From: Ascidia mentula | Lineage: Eukaryota; Chordata; Ascidiacea; Phlebobranchia; Ascidiidae | Assembly: GCA_947561715.1 (NCBI GenBank) | Contig: OX387200.1 | Coordinates: 16,556,501 to 16,620,500, forward strand | Reading direction: 5' to 3' | Length of the DNA: 64,000 nt | Shown here: positions 39,301 through 51,300 of the stretch, in pieces | How the letters are laid out: the number at the start of each line of letters is the position of its first letter | How positions within the stretch are numbered: position 1 is the stretch's first letter | Program-made: the position numbers and the translations under genes | Notes under the pieces: model-generated | Databases searched by the model: none | Told to the model about the DNA's origin: nothing | Seen by the model: the letters and a program-made list of their open reading frames with translations, nothing else

Positions 39301-42300
39301 CTGTTGCCGGTGGAACATCAACTGGAGTAACTGGTGGACCTGGTGTGACGTCGGCTGTTGCCGGTGGAACAACAACTGGAGCCACTGGTGGACCTGGTGT
39401 GACGTCCGCTGTTGCCGGTGGAACATCAACTGGAGCAACTGGTAGACCTGGTGTGACGTCCGCTGTTGCCGGTGGAACATCAACTGGAGCAACTGGTGGA
39501 CCTGGTGTGACGTCGGCTGTTGCCGGTGGAACATCAACTGGAGCAACTGGTGGACCTGGTGTGACGTCGGCTGTTGCCGGTGGAACATCAACTGGAGCAA
39601 CTGGTGGACCTGGTGTGACGTCTGCTGTTGCAGGTGGAACATCAACTGGTGGACCTGGTGTGACGTCCGCTGTTGCCGGTGGAACATCTTCTGGCGCAAC
39701 TGGTGGACCTGGTGTGACGTCGGCTGTTGTTGGTGGAACACCAACTGGAGCAACTGGTGGACCTGGTGTGACGTCGGCTGTTGCCGGTGGAACATCAACT
39801 GGAGCAACTGGTGGACCTGGTGTGACGTCGGCTGTTGCCGGTGGAACATCAACTGGAGCAACTGGTGGACCTGGTGTGACGTCGGCTGTTGCCGGTGGAA
39901 CATCAACTGGAGGAACTGGTGGACCTGGTGTGACGTCCGCTGTTGCCGGTGGAACATCAACTGGAGCCACTGGTGGACCTGGTGTGACGTCCGCTGTTGC
40001 CGGTGGAACATCAACTGGAGCAACTGGTGGACCTGGTGTGACGTCCGCTGTTGCCGGTGGAACATCAACTGGAGCAACTGGTGGACCTGGTGTGACGTCC
40101 GCTGTTGCCGGTGGAACAACAACTGGAGCAACTGGTGGACCTGGTGTGACGTCCGCTGTTGCCGGTGGAACAACAACTGGAGCAACTGGTGGACCTGGTG
40201 TGACGTCGGCTGTTGCCGGTGGAACATCAACTGGAGCAACTGGTGGACCTGGTGTGACGTCGGCTGTTGCCGGTGGAACACCAACTGGAGCAACTGGTGG
40301 ACCTGGTGTGACGTCGGCTGTTGCCGGTGGAACATCAACTGGAGCAACTGGTGGACCTGGTGTGACGTCGGCTGTTGCCGGTGGAACATCAACTGGAGCA
40401 ACTGGTGGACCTGGTGTGACGTCCGCTGTTGCCGGTGGAACATCAACTGGAGCAATTGGTGGACCTGGTGTGACGTCGGCTGTTGCCGGTGGAACATCAA
40501 CTGGAGCAACTGGTGGACCTGGTGTGACGTCGGCTGTTGCCGGTGGAACAACAACTGGAGCCACTGGTGGACCTGGTGTGACGTCGGCTGTTGCCGGGGG
40601 AACATCAACTGGAGCAACTGGTGGACCTGGTGTGACGTCGGCTGTTGCCGGTGGAACATCAACTGGAGCAACTGGTGGACCTGGTGTGACGTCGGCTGTT
40701 GCCGGGGGAACATCAACTGGAGCAACTGGTGGACCTGGTGTGACGTCGGCTGTTGCCGGTGGAACATCAACTGGAGCAACTGGTGGACCTGGTGTGACGT
40801 CCTCTGTTGCCGGTGGAACACCAACTGGAGTAACTGGTGGACCTGGTGTGACGTCGGCTGTTGCCGGTGGAACAACAACTGGAGCCACTGGTGGACCTGG
40901 TGTGACGTCCGCTGTTGCCGGTGGAACATCAACTGGAGCAACTGGTGGACCTGGTGTGACGTCCGCTGTTGCCGGTGGAACAACAACTGGAGCCACTGGT
41001 GGACCTGGTGTGACGTCGGCTGTTGCAGGTGGAACATCAACTGGAGCCACTGGTGGACCTGGTGTGACGTCCGCTGTTGCCGGTGGAACATCAACTGGAG
41101 GAACTGGTGGACCTGGTGTGACGTCCGCTGTTGCCGGTGGAACACGAACTGGAGCAACTGGTGGACCTGGTGTGACGTCCGCTGTTGCCGGTGGAACATC
41201 AACTGGAGCAACTGGTGGACCTGGTGTGACGTCGGCTGTTGCCGGTGGAACATCAACTGGAGCAACTGGTGGACCTGGTGTGACGTCTGCTGTTGCAGGT
41301 GGAACATCAACTGGTGGACCTGGTGTGACGTCCGCTGTTGCCGGTGGAACATCAACTGGAGCAACTGGTGGACCTGGTGTGACGTCCGCTGTTGCCGGTG
41401 GAACAACAACTGGAGCCACTGGTGGACCTGGTGTGACGTCGGCTGTTGCCGGTGGAACATCAACTGGAGGAACTGGTGGACCTGGTGTGACGTCGGCTGT
41501 TGCCGGTGGAACACCAACTGGAGTAACTGGTGGACCTGGTGTGACGTCGGCTGTTGCCGGTGGAACAACAACTGGAGCAACTGGTGGACCTGGTGTGACG
41601 TCCGCTGTTGCCGGTGGAACATCAACTGGAGCAACTGGTGGACCTGGTGTGACGTCCGCTGTTGCCGGTGGAACATCAACTGGAGCAACTGGTGGACCTG
41701 GTGTGACGTCCGCTGTTGCCGGTGGAACAACAACTGGAGCCACTGGTGGACCTGGTGTGACGTCGGCTGTTGCCGGTGGAACATCAACTGGAGGAACTGG
41801 TGGACCTGGTGTGACGTCGGCTGTTGCCGGTGGAACACCAACTGGAGTAACTGGTGGACCTGGTGTGACGTCGGCTGTTGCCGGTGGAACAACAACTGGA
41901 GCAACTGGTGGACCTGGTGTGACGTCCGCTGTTGCCGGTGGAACATCAACTGGAGCAACTGGTGGACCTGGTGTGACGTCCGCTGTTGCCGGTGGAACAC
42001 CAACTGGAGCAACTGGTGGACCTGGTGTGACGTCCGCTGTTGCCGGTGGAACATCAACTGGAGCAACTGGTGGACCTGGTGTGACGTCGGCTGTTGCCGG
42101 TGGAACATCAACTGGAGCAACTGGTGGACCTGGTGTGACGTCTGCTGTTGCAGGTGGAACATCAACTGGTGGACCTGGTGTGACGTCGGCTGTTGTTGGT
42201 GGAACACCAACTGGAGCAACTGGTGGACCTGGTTTGACGTCGGCTGTTGCCGGTGGAACATCAACTGGAGCAACTGGTGGACCTGGTGTGACGTCGGCTG

Positions 42301-45300
42301 TTGCCGGTGGAACATCAACTGGAGCAACTGGTGGACCTGGTGTGACGTCGGCTGTTGCCGGTGGAACATCAACTGGAGGAACTGGTGGACCTGGTGTGAC
42401 GTCCGCTGTTGCCGGTGGAACATCAACTGGAGCCACTGGTGGTCCTGGTGTGACGTCCGCTGTTGCCGGTGGAACATCAACTGGAGCAACTGGTGGACCT
42501 GGTGTGACGTCCGCTGTTGCCGGTGGAACATCAACTGGAGCAACTGGTGGACCTGGTGTGACGTCCGCTGTTGCCGGTGGAACATCAACTGGTGGACCTG
42601 GTGTGACGTCCGCTGTTGCCGGTGGAACATCTTCTGGCACAACTGGTGGACCTGGTGTGACGTCGGCTGTTGTTGGTGGAACACCAACTGGAGCAACTGG
42701 TGGACCTGGTGTGACGTCGGCTGTTGCCGGTGGAACATCAACTGGAGCAACTGGTGGACCTGGTGTGACGTCGGCTGTTGCCGGTGGAACATCAACTGGA
42801 GCAACTGGTGGACCTGGTGTGACGTCGGCTGTTGCCGGTGGAACATCAACTGGAGGAACTGGTGAACCTGGTGTGACGTCCGCTGTTGCCGGTGGAACAT
42901 CAACTGGAGCCACTGGTGGACCTGGTGTGACGTCCGCTGTTGCCGGTGGAACATCAACTGGAGCAACTGGTGGACCTGGTGTGACGTCCGCTGTTGCCGG
43001 TGGAACAACAACTGGAGCAACTGGTGGACCTGGTGTGACGTCGGCTGTTGCCGGTGGAACATCAACTGGAGCAACTGGTGGACCTGGTGTGACGTCGGCT
43101 GTTGCCGGTGGAACACCAACTGGAGCAACTGGTGGACCTGGTGTGACGTCGGCTGTTGCCGGTGGAACATCAACTGGAGCAACTGGTGGACCTGGTGTGA
43201 CGTCGGCTGTTGCCGGTGGAACATCAACTGGAGCAACTGGTGGACCTGGTGTGACGTCCGCTGTTGCCGGTGGAACATCAACTGGAGCAACTGGTGGACC
43301 TGGTGTGACGTCGGCTGTTGCCGGTGGAACATCAACTGGAGCAACTGGTGGACATGGTGTGACGTCGGCTGTTGCCGGTGGAACATCAACTGGAGCAACT
43401 GGTGGACCTGGTGTGACGTCCTCTGTTGCCGGTGGAACACCAACTGGAGCAACTGGTGGACCTGGTGTGACGTCGGCTGTTGCCGGTGGAACAACAACTG
43501 GTGCCACTGGTGGACCTGGTGTGACGTCCGCTGTTGCCGGTGGAACATCAACTGGAGCAACTGGTGGACCTGGTGTGACGTCCGCTGTTGCCGGTGGAAC
43601 AACAACTGGAGCCCCTGGTGGACCTGGTGTGACGTCGGCTGTTGCCAGTGGAACATCAACTGGAGCAACTGGTGGACCTGGTGTGACGTCGGCTGTTGCC
43701 GGTGGAACATCAACTGGAGCAACTGGTGGACCTGGTGTGACGTCCTCTGTTGCCGGTGGAACACCAACTGGAGCAACTGGTGGACCTGGTGTGACGTCGG
43801 CTGTTGCCGGTGGAACAACAACTGGAGCCACTGGTGTGACGTCCGCTGTTGCCGGTGGAACATCAACTGGAGCAACTGGTGGACCTGGTGTGACGTCCGC
43901 TGTTGCCGGTGGAACAACAACTGGTGGACCTGGTGTGACGTCCGCTGTTGCCGGTGGAACATCAACTGGAGCAACTGGTGGACCTGGTGTGACGTCGGCT
44001 GTTGCCGGTGGAACATCAACTGGAGCAACTGGTGAACCTGGTGTGACGTCGGCTGTTGCCGGTGGAACATCAACTGGAGCAACTGGTGGACCTGGTGTGA
44101 CGTCGGCTTTTGCCGGTGGAACATCAACTGGAGGATCTGGTGAACCTGGTGTGACGTCGGCTGTTGCCGGTGGAACATCAACTGGAGCAACTGGTGGACT
44201 TGGTGTGACTTCGGCTGTTGCCGGTGGAACATCAACTGGAGCAACTGGTGGACCTGGTGTGACGTCGGCTGTTGCCGGTGGAACATCAACTGGAGCAACT
44301 GGTGGACCTGGTGTGACGTCTGCTGTTGCAGGTGGAACATCAACTGGTGGACCTGGTGTGACGTCCGCTGTTGCCGGTGGAACATCTTCTGGAGCAACTG
44401 GTGGACCTGGTGTGACGTCGGCTGTTGTTGGTGGAACACCAACTGGAGCAACTGGTGGACCTGGTGTGACGTCGGCTGTTGCCGGTGGAACATCAACTGG
44501 AGCAACTGGTGGACCTGGTGTGACGTCGGCTGTTGTTGGTGGAACACCAACTGGAGCCACTGGTGGACCTGGTGTGACGTCGGCTGTTGCCGGTGGAACA
44601 TCAACTGGAGCAACTGGTGGACCTGGTGTGACGTCGGCTGTTGCCGGTGGAACATCAACTGGTGGACCTGGTGTGACGTCCGCTGTTGCCGGTGGAACAT
44701 CAACTGGAGCCACTGGTGGACCTGGTGTGACGTCCGCTGTTGCTGGTGGAACATCAACTGGAGCAACTGGTGGACCTGGTGTGACGTCCGCTGTTGCCGG
44801 TGGAACAACAACTGGAGCAACTGGTGGACCTGGTGTGACGTCGGCTGTTGCCGGTGGAACATCAACTGGAGGAACTGGTGGACTTGGTGTGACGTCCGCT
44901 GTTGCCGGTGGAACATCAACTGGAGCCACTGGAGGACCTGGTGTGACGTCCGCTGTTGCCGGTGGAACATCAACTGGAGCAACTGGTGGACCTGGTGTGA
45001 CGTCCGCTGTTGCCGGTGGAACATCAACTGGAGCAACTGGTGGACCTGGTGTGACGTCCGCTGTTGCCGGTGGAACAACAACTGGAGCAACTGGTGGACC
45101 TGGTGTGACGTCGGCTGTTGCCGGTGGAACATCAACTGGAGCAACTGGTGGACCTGGTGTGACGTCGGCTGTTGCCGGTGGAACACCAACTGGAGCAACT
45201 GGTGGACCTGGTGTGACGTCGGCTGTTGCCGGTGGAACATCAACTGCAGCAACTGGTGGACCTGGTGTGACGTCGGCTGTTGTTGGTGGAACACCAACTG

Positions 45301-48300
45301 GAGCAACCGGTGGACCTGGTGTGACGTCGGCTGTTGCCGGTGGAACATCAACTGGAGCAACTGGTGGACCTGGTGTGACGTCGGCTGTTGTTGGTGGAAC
45401 ACCAACTGGAGCAACTGGTGGACCTGGTGTGACGTCGGCTGTTGCCGGTGGAACATCAACTGGAGCAACTGGTGGACCTGGTGTGACGTCGGCTGTTGCC
45501 GGTGGAACATCAACTGGAGGAACTGGTGGACCTGGTGTGACGTCGGCTGTTGCCGGTGGAACATCAACTGGAGCAACTGGTGGACCTGGTGTGACGTCGG
45601 CTGTTGTTGGTGGAACACCAACTGGAGCAACTGGTGGACCTGGTGTGACGTCGGCTGTTGCCGGTGGAACATCAACTGGAGCAACTGGTGGACCTGGTGT
45701 GACGTCGGCTGTTGCCGGTGGAACATCAACTGGAGGAACTGGTGGACCTGGTGTGACGTCCGCTGTTGCCGGTGGAACATCAACTGGAGCCACTGGTGGA
45801 CCTGGTGTGACGTCCGCTGTTGCCGGTGGAACATCAACTGGAGCAACTGGTGGACCTGGTGTGACGTCCGCTGTTGCCGGTGGAACAACAACTGGAGCAA
45901 CTGGTGGACCTGGTGTGACGTCGGCTGTTGCCGGTGGAACAACAACTGGAGGAACTGGTGGACCTGGTGTGACGTCCGCTGTTGCCGGTGGAACATCAAC
46001 TGGAGCCACTGGAGGACCTGGTGTGACGTCCGCTGTTGCCGGTGGAACATCAACTGCAGCAACTGGTGGACCTGGTGTGACGTCCGCTGTTGCCGGTGGA
46101 ACATCAACTGGAGCAACTGGTGGACCTGGTGTGACGTCCGCTGTTGCCGGTGGAACAACAACTGGTGGACCTGGTGTGACGTCGGCTGTTGCCGGTGGAA
46201 CATCAACTGGAGCAACTGGTGGACCTGGTGTGACGTCGGCTGTTGCCGGTGGAACACCAACTGGAGCAACTGGTGGACCTGGTGTGACGTCGGCTGTTGC
46301 CGTTGGAACATCAACTGGAGCAACTGGTGGACCTGGTGTGACGTCGGCTGTTGCCGGTGGAACATCAACTGGAGCAACTGGTGGACCTGGTGTGACGTCC
46401 GCTGTTGCCGGTGGAACATCAACTGGAGCAACTGGTGGACCTGGTGTGACGTCGGCTGTTGCCGGTGGAACATCAACTGGAGCAACTGGTGGACCTGGTG
46501 TGACGTCCTCTGTTGCCGGTGGAACACCAACTGGAGCAACTGGTGGACCTGGTGTGACGTCGGCTGTTGCCGGTGGAACAACAACTGGAGCCACTGGTGG
46601 ACCTGGTGTGACGTCCGCTGTTGCCGGTGGAACATCAACTGGAGCAACTGGTGGACCTGGTGTGACGTCCGCTGTTGCCGGTGGAACATCAACTGGAGCA
46701 ACTGGTGGACCTGGTGTGACGTCCTCTGTTGCCGGTGGAACACCAACTGGAGCAACTGGTGGACCTGGTGTGACGTCGGCTGTTGCCGGTGGAACAACAA
46801 CTGGAGCCACTGGTGGACCTGGTGTGACGTCCGCTGTTGCCGGTGGAACATCAACTGGAGCAACTGGTGGACCTGGTGTGACGTCCGCTGTTGCCGGTGG
46901 AACAACAACTGGAGCCACTGGTGGACCTGGTGTGACGTCGGCTGTTGCCGGTGGAACATCAACTGGAGCAACTGGTGGACCTGGTGTGACGTCCGCTGTT
47001 GCCGGTGGAACACCAACTGGTGGACCTGGTGTGACGTCCGCTGTTGCCGGTGGAACAGCAACTGGTGGACCTGGTGTGACGTCGGCTGTTGCCGGTGGAA
47101 CATCAACTGGAGCAACTGGTGGACCTGGTGTGACGTCGGCTGTTGCCGGTGGAACATCAACTGGAGCAACTGGTGGACCTGGTGTGACGTCCTCTGTTGC
47201 CAGTGGAACACCAACTGGAGCAACTGGTGGACCTGGTGTGACGTCGGCTGTTGCCGGTGGAACAACAACTGCAGCCACTGGTGGACCTGGTGTGACGTCC
47301 GCTGTTGCCGGTGGAACATCAACTGGAGCAACTGGTGGACCTGGTGTGACGTCTGCTGTTGCCGGTGGAACAACAACTGGAGCCCCTGGTGGACCTGGTG
47401 TGACGTCGGCTGTTGCCAGTGGAACATCAACTGGAGCAACTGGTGGACCTGGTGTGACGTCGGCTGTTGCCGGTGGAACATCAACTGGAGCAACTGGTGG
47501 ACCTGGTGTGACGTCCTCTGTTGCCGGTGGAACAACAACTGGAGCAACTGGTGGACCTGGTGTGACGTCCTCTGTTGCCGGTGGAACACCAACTGGAGCA
47601 ACTGGTGGACCTGGTGTGACGTCGGCTGTTGCCGGTGGAACAACAACTGGAGCCACTGGTGTGACGTCCGCTGTTGCCGGTGGAACATCAACTGGAGCAA
47701 CTGGTGGACCTGGTGTGACGTCCGCTGTTGCCGGTGGAACAACAACTGGAGCAACTGGTGGACCTGGTGTGACGTCCGCTGTTGCCGGTGGAACATCAAC
47801 TGGAGCAACTGGTGGACCTGGTGTGACGTCGGCTGTTGCCGGTGGAACATCAACTGGAGCAACTGGTGGACCTGGTGTGACGTCGGCTGTTGCCGGTGGA
47901 ACATCAACTGGAGCAACTGGTGGACCTGGTGTGACGTCGGCTGTTGCCGGTGGAACATCAACTGGAGCAACTGGTGGACTTGGTGTGACTTCGGCTGTTG
48001 CCGGTGGAACATCAACTGGAGCAACTGGTGGACCTGGTGTGACGTCGGCTGTTGCCGGTAGAACATCAACTGGAGCAACTGGTGGACCTGGTGTGACGTC
48101 TGCTGTTGCAGGTGGAACATCAACTGGTGGACCTGGTGTGACGTCCGCTGTTGCCGGTGGAACATCTTCTGGAGCAACTGGTGGACCTGGTGTGACGTCG
48201 GCTTTTGTTGGTGGAACACCAACTGGAGCAACTGGTGGACCTGGTGTGACGTCGGCTGTTGCCGGTGGAACATCAACTGGATCAACTGGTGGACCTGGTG

Positions 48301-51300
48301 TGACGTCGGCTGTTGCCGGTGGAACATCAACTGGAGCAACTGGTGGACCTGGTGTGACGTCGGCTGTTGCCGGTGGAACATCAACTGGAGGAACTGGTGG
48401 ACCTGGTGTGACGTCCGCTGTTGCCGGTGGAACATCAACTGGAGCCACTGGTGGACCTGGTGTGACGTCGGCTGTTGTTGGTGGAACACCAACTGGAGCA
48501 ACTGGTGGACCTGGTGTGACGTCGGCTGTTGCCGGTGGAACATCAACTGGATCAACTGGTGGACCTGGTGTGACGTCGGCTGTTGCCGGTGGAACATCAA
48601 CTGGAGCAACTGGTGGACCTGGTGTGACGTCGGCTGTTGCCGGTGGAACATCAACTGGAGGAACTGGTGGACCTGGTGTGACGTCCGCTGTTGCCGGTGG
48701 AACATCAACTGGAGCCACTGGTGGACCTGGTGTGACGTCGGCTGTTGCCGGTGGAACATCAACTGGAGGAACTGTTGGACCTGGTGTGACGTCCGCTGTT
48801 GCCGGTGGAACATCAACTGGAGGCACTGGTGGACCTGGTGTGACGTCGGCTGTTGCCGGTGGAACATCAACTGGAGCAACTGGTGGACCTGGTGTGACGT
48901 CGGCTGTTGCCGGTGGAACATCAACTGGAGCAACTGGTGGACCTGGTGTGACGTCGGCTGTTGCCGGTGGAACATCAACTGGAGGAACTGTTGGACCTGG
49001 TGTGACGTCCGCTGTTGCCGGTGGAACATCAACTGGAGGCACTGGTGGACCTGGTGTGACGTCCGCTGTTGCCGGTGGAACATCAACTGGAGCAACTGGT
49101 GGACCTGGTGTGACGTCCGCTGTTGCCGGTGGAACAACAACTGGAGCCACTGGTGGACCTGGTGTGACGTCGGCTGTTGCCGGTGGAACACCAACTGGAG
49201 CAACTGCTGGACCTGGTGTGACGTCGGCTGTTGCCGGTGGAACAACAATTGGAGCCACTGGTGGACCTGGTGTGACGTCCGCTGTTGCCGGTGGAACATC
49301 AACTGGAGCAACTGGTGGACCTGGTGTGACGTCCGCTGTTGCCGGTGGAACATCAACTGGAGCAACTGGTGGACCTGGTGTGACGTCGGCTGTTGCCGGT
49401 GGAACATCAACTGGAGCAACTGGAGCAACTGGTGGACCTGGTGTGACGTCGGCTGTTGCCGGTGGAACTTCAACTGGAGCAACTGGTGGACCTGGTGTGA
49501 CGTCGGCTGTTGCCGGTGGAACATCAACTGGAGCAACTGGTGGACCTGGTGTGACGTCGGCTGTTGCCGGTGGAACATCAACTGGAGCAACTGGTGGACC
49601 TGGTGTGACGTCCGCTGTTGCCGGTGGAACATCAACTGGAGCAACTGGTGGACCTGGTGTGACGTCGGCTGTTGCCGGTGGAACACCAACTGGAGCAACT
49701 GGTGGACCTGGTGTGACGTCGGTTGTTGCCGGTGGAACAACAACTGGAGCCACTGGTGGTCCTGGTGTGACGTCGGCTGTTGCCGGTGGAACATCAACTG
49801 GAGCAACTGGTGGACCTGGTGTGACGTCCTCTGTTGCCGGTGGAACACCAACTGGAGCAACTGGTGGACCTGGTGTGACGTCGGCTGTTGCCGGTGGAAC
49901 AGCAACTGGAGCAACTGGTGGACCTGGTGTGACGTCGGCTGTTGCCGGTGGAACAACAACTGGAGCCACTGGTGGACCTGGTGTGACGTCCGCTGTTGCC
50001 GGTGGAACATCAACTGGAGCAACTGGTGGACCTGGTGTGACGTCGGCTGTTGCCGGTGGAACATCAACTGGAGAAACTGGTGGACCTGGTGTGACGTCCG
50101 CTGTTGCCGGTGGAACATCAACTGGAGCAACTGGTGGACCTGGTGTGACGTCGGCTGTTGCCGGTGGAACATCAACTGGAGCAACTGGTGGACCTGGTGT
50201 GACGTCCGCTGTTGCCGGTGGAACATCAACTGGAACAACTGGTGGACCTGGTGTGACGTCGGCTGTTGCCCCTGGAACATCAACTGGAGCAACTGGTGGA
50301 CCTGGTGTGACGTCTGCTGTTGCAGGTGGAACATCAACTGGAGCAACTGGTGGACCTGGTCTGACGTCCGCTGCTGCCGGTGGAACATCAACTGGAGCTA
50401 CTGGTGGACCTGGTGTGACGTCCGCTGTTGCCGGTGGAACATCAACTGGTGCAGCTGAAGTAACTGGTGGACCTGGTGTGACCTCTTCTGTTGCTGTAAT
50501 ATCCACCTCTGTCACGAGTGGAAAAGGTTTTACGTCTACTGTAAATGGTGGAACTTCTACTGCTGCGGAAGGAACAGTAACAACACAGACTGTTCAAGCA
50601 AATGTTACTTTTTCGACTGCAGTTGGATCAACACCGGAAATTTGCGGATCAGGTCTGTTGTCTAAGTTAAATGAACGTCTGTATTTCGCTTTTGATTTTC
50701 GTTCTTGAATAACTTGTTTTTCGTTTTTTCGTAATTGTTTTGCTCCTGGTTTTTGTGTATCCATTCTTTACTGCCGTGTTTTCGCTTTTAGGTTGCATGT
50801 ATAATGGAACGCTCTACGAGGAGGGAAGTGAATGGAAAACCGAGGAGTGTTATGTCTGCAATTGTGTTGGCGCTGATGTTGGCATCTCTTGCCATAAACC
50901 TGTTTGTCCACTGGTCTGTGATGAAGACACGGAAACAGCGGAATTCGCGAATCCTGAAGATTGTTGCCCAGCAAGATGTGGTAATGCTCAGATTAATAGT
51001 ATTTGGGGGATATTTACCAATCTCTCCTAAGACTATGTATGGCTGTACTTTTTTTGATTTTTGTTCTGAAAGCAAGTTTGATTTGCGTTGGATCAATCCG
51101 GGTTTCCATTAAGAAAGATTACAGAGGGTGTCCGAATACGTGCAGCCAATATTCAAACGGATCCTATTATTTTTAGGCGTCATATATTTCAATAATGACG
51201 TTGTATATTTTCGATGTAGGCCTACTATTTTAGTGTCGTAATTCGGATGCTAAATTGATTTGTTTTTGTGCGATCCAATTTTCGTGGAAATTCCAGCAGC

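Larger units (their letters stand above)
29859..50652 (+). repeat. giant mucin exon 24: about 380 tandem copies of a 54-bp coding minisatellite
   Basis: One 20,794-base coding exon. After a short unique lead-in ([20 protein letters not shown]), from about 29938 to about 50490, it repeats an 18-residue unit, [18 protein letters not shown]. Units vary at a few positions ([36 protein letters not shown]). Occasional 12-residue units drop the ATG part and a few carry an extra GGP. The unit has 6 Ser/Thr, 6 Gly and only 1 Pro, so it is a glycine-rich variant of a PTS mucin domain. About 2,300 hydroxyl residues are potential O-glycan sites. The array is far more GC-rich than its surroundings. No stop or frame break occurs across the array. 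Confidence 0.95.

Noticed and set aside
29938..50490. CRISPR-like or satellite array
   Set aside because: Regular spacing is due to a coding minisatellite without spacers; frame is preserved throughout and joins flanking exons.
29918..50515. Minus-strand frames of 1,301 to 5,014 codons as genes
   Set aside because: They are mirror readings of the 54-bp mucin repeat. They lack unique ends, splice context or domains, while the plus frame joins in phase to exons on both sides.
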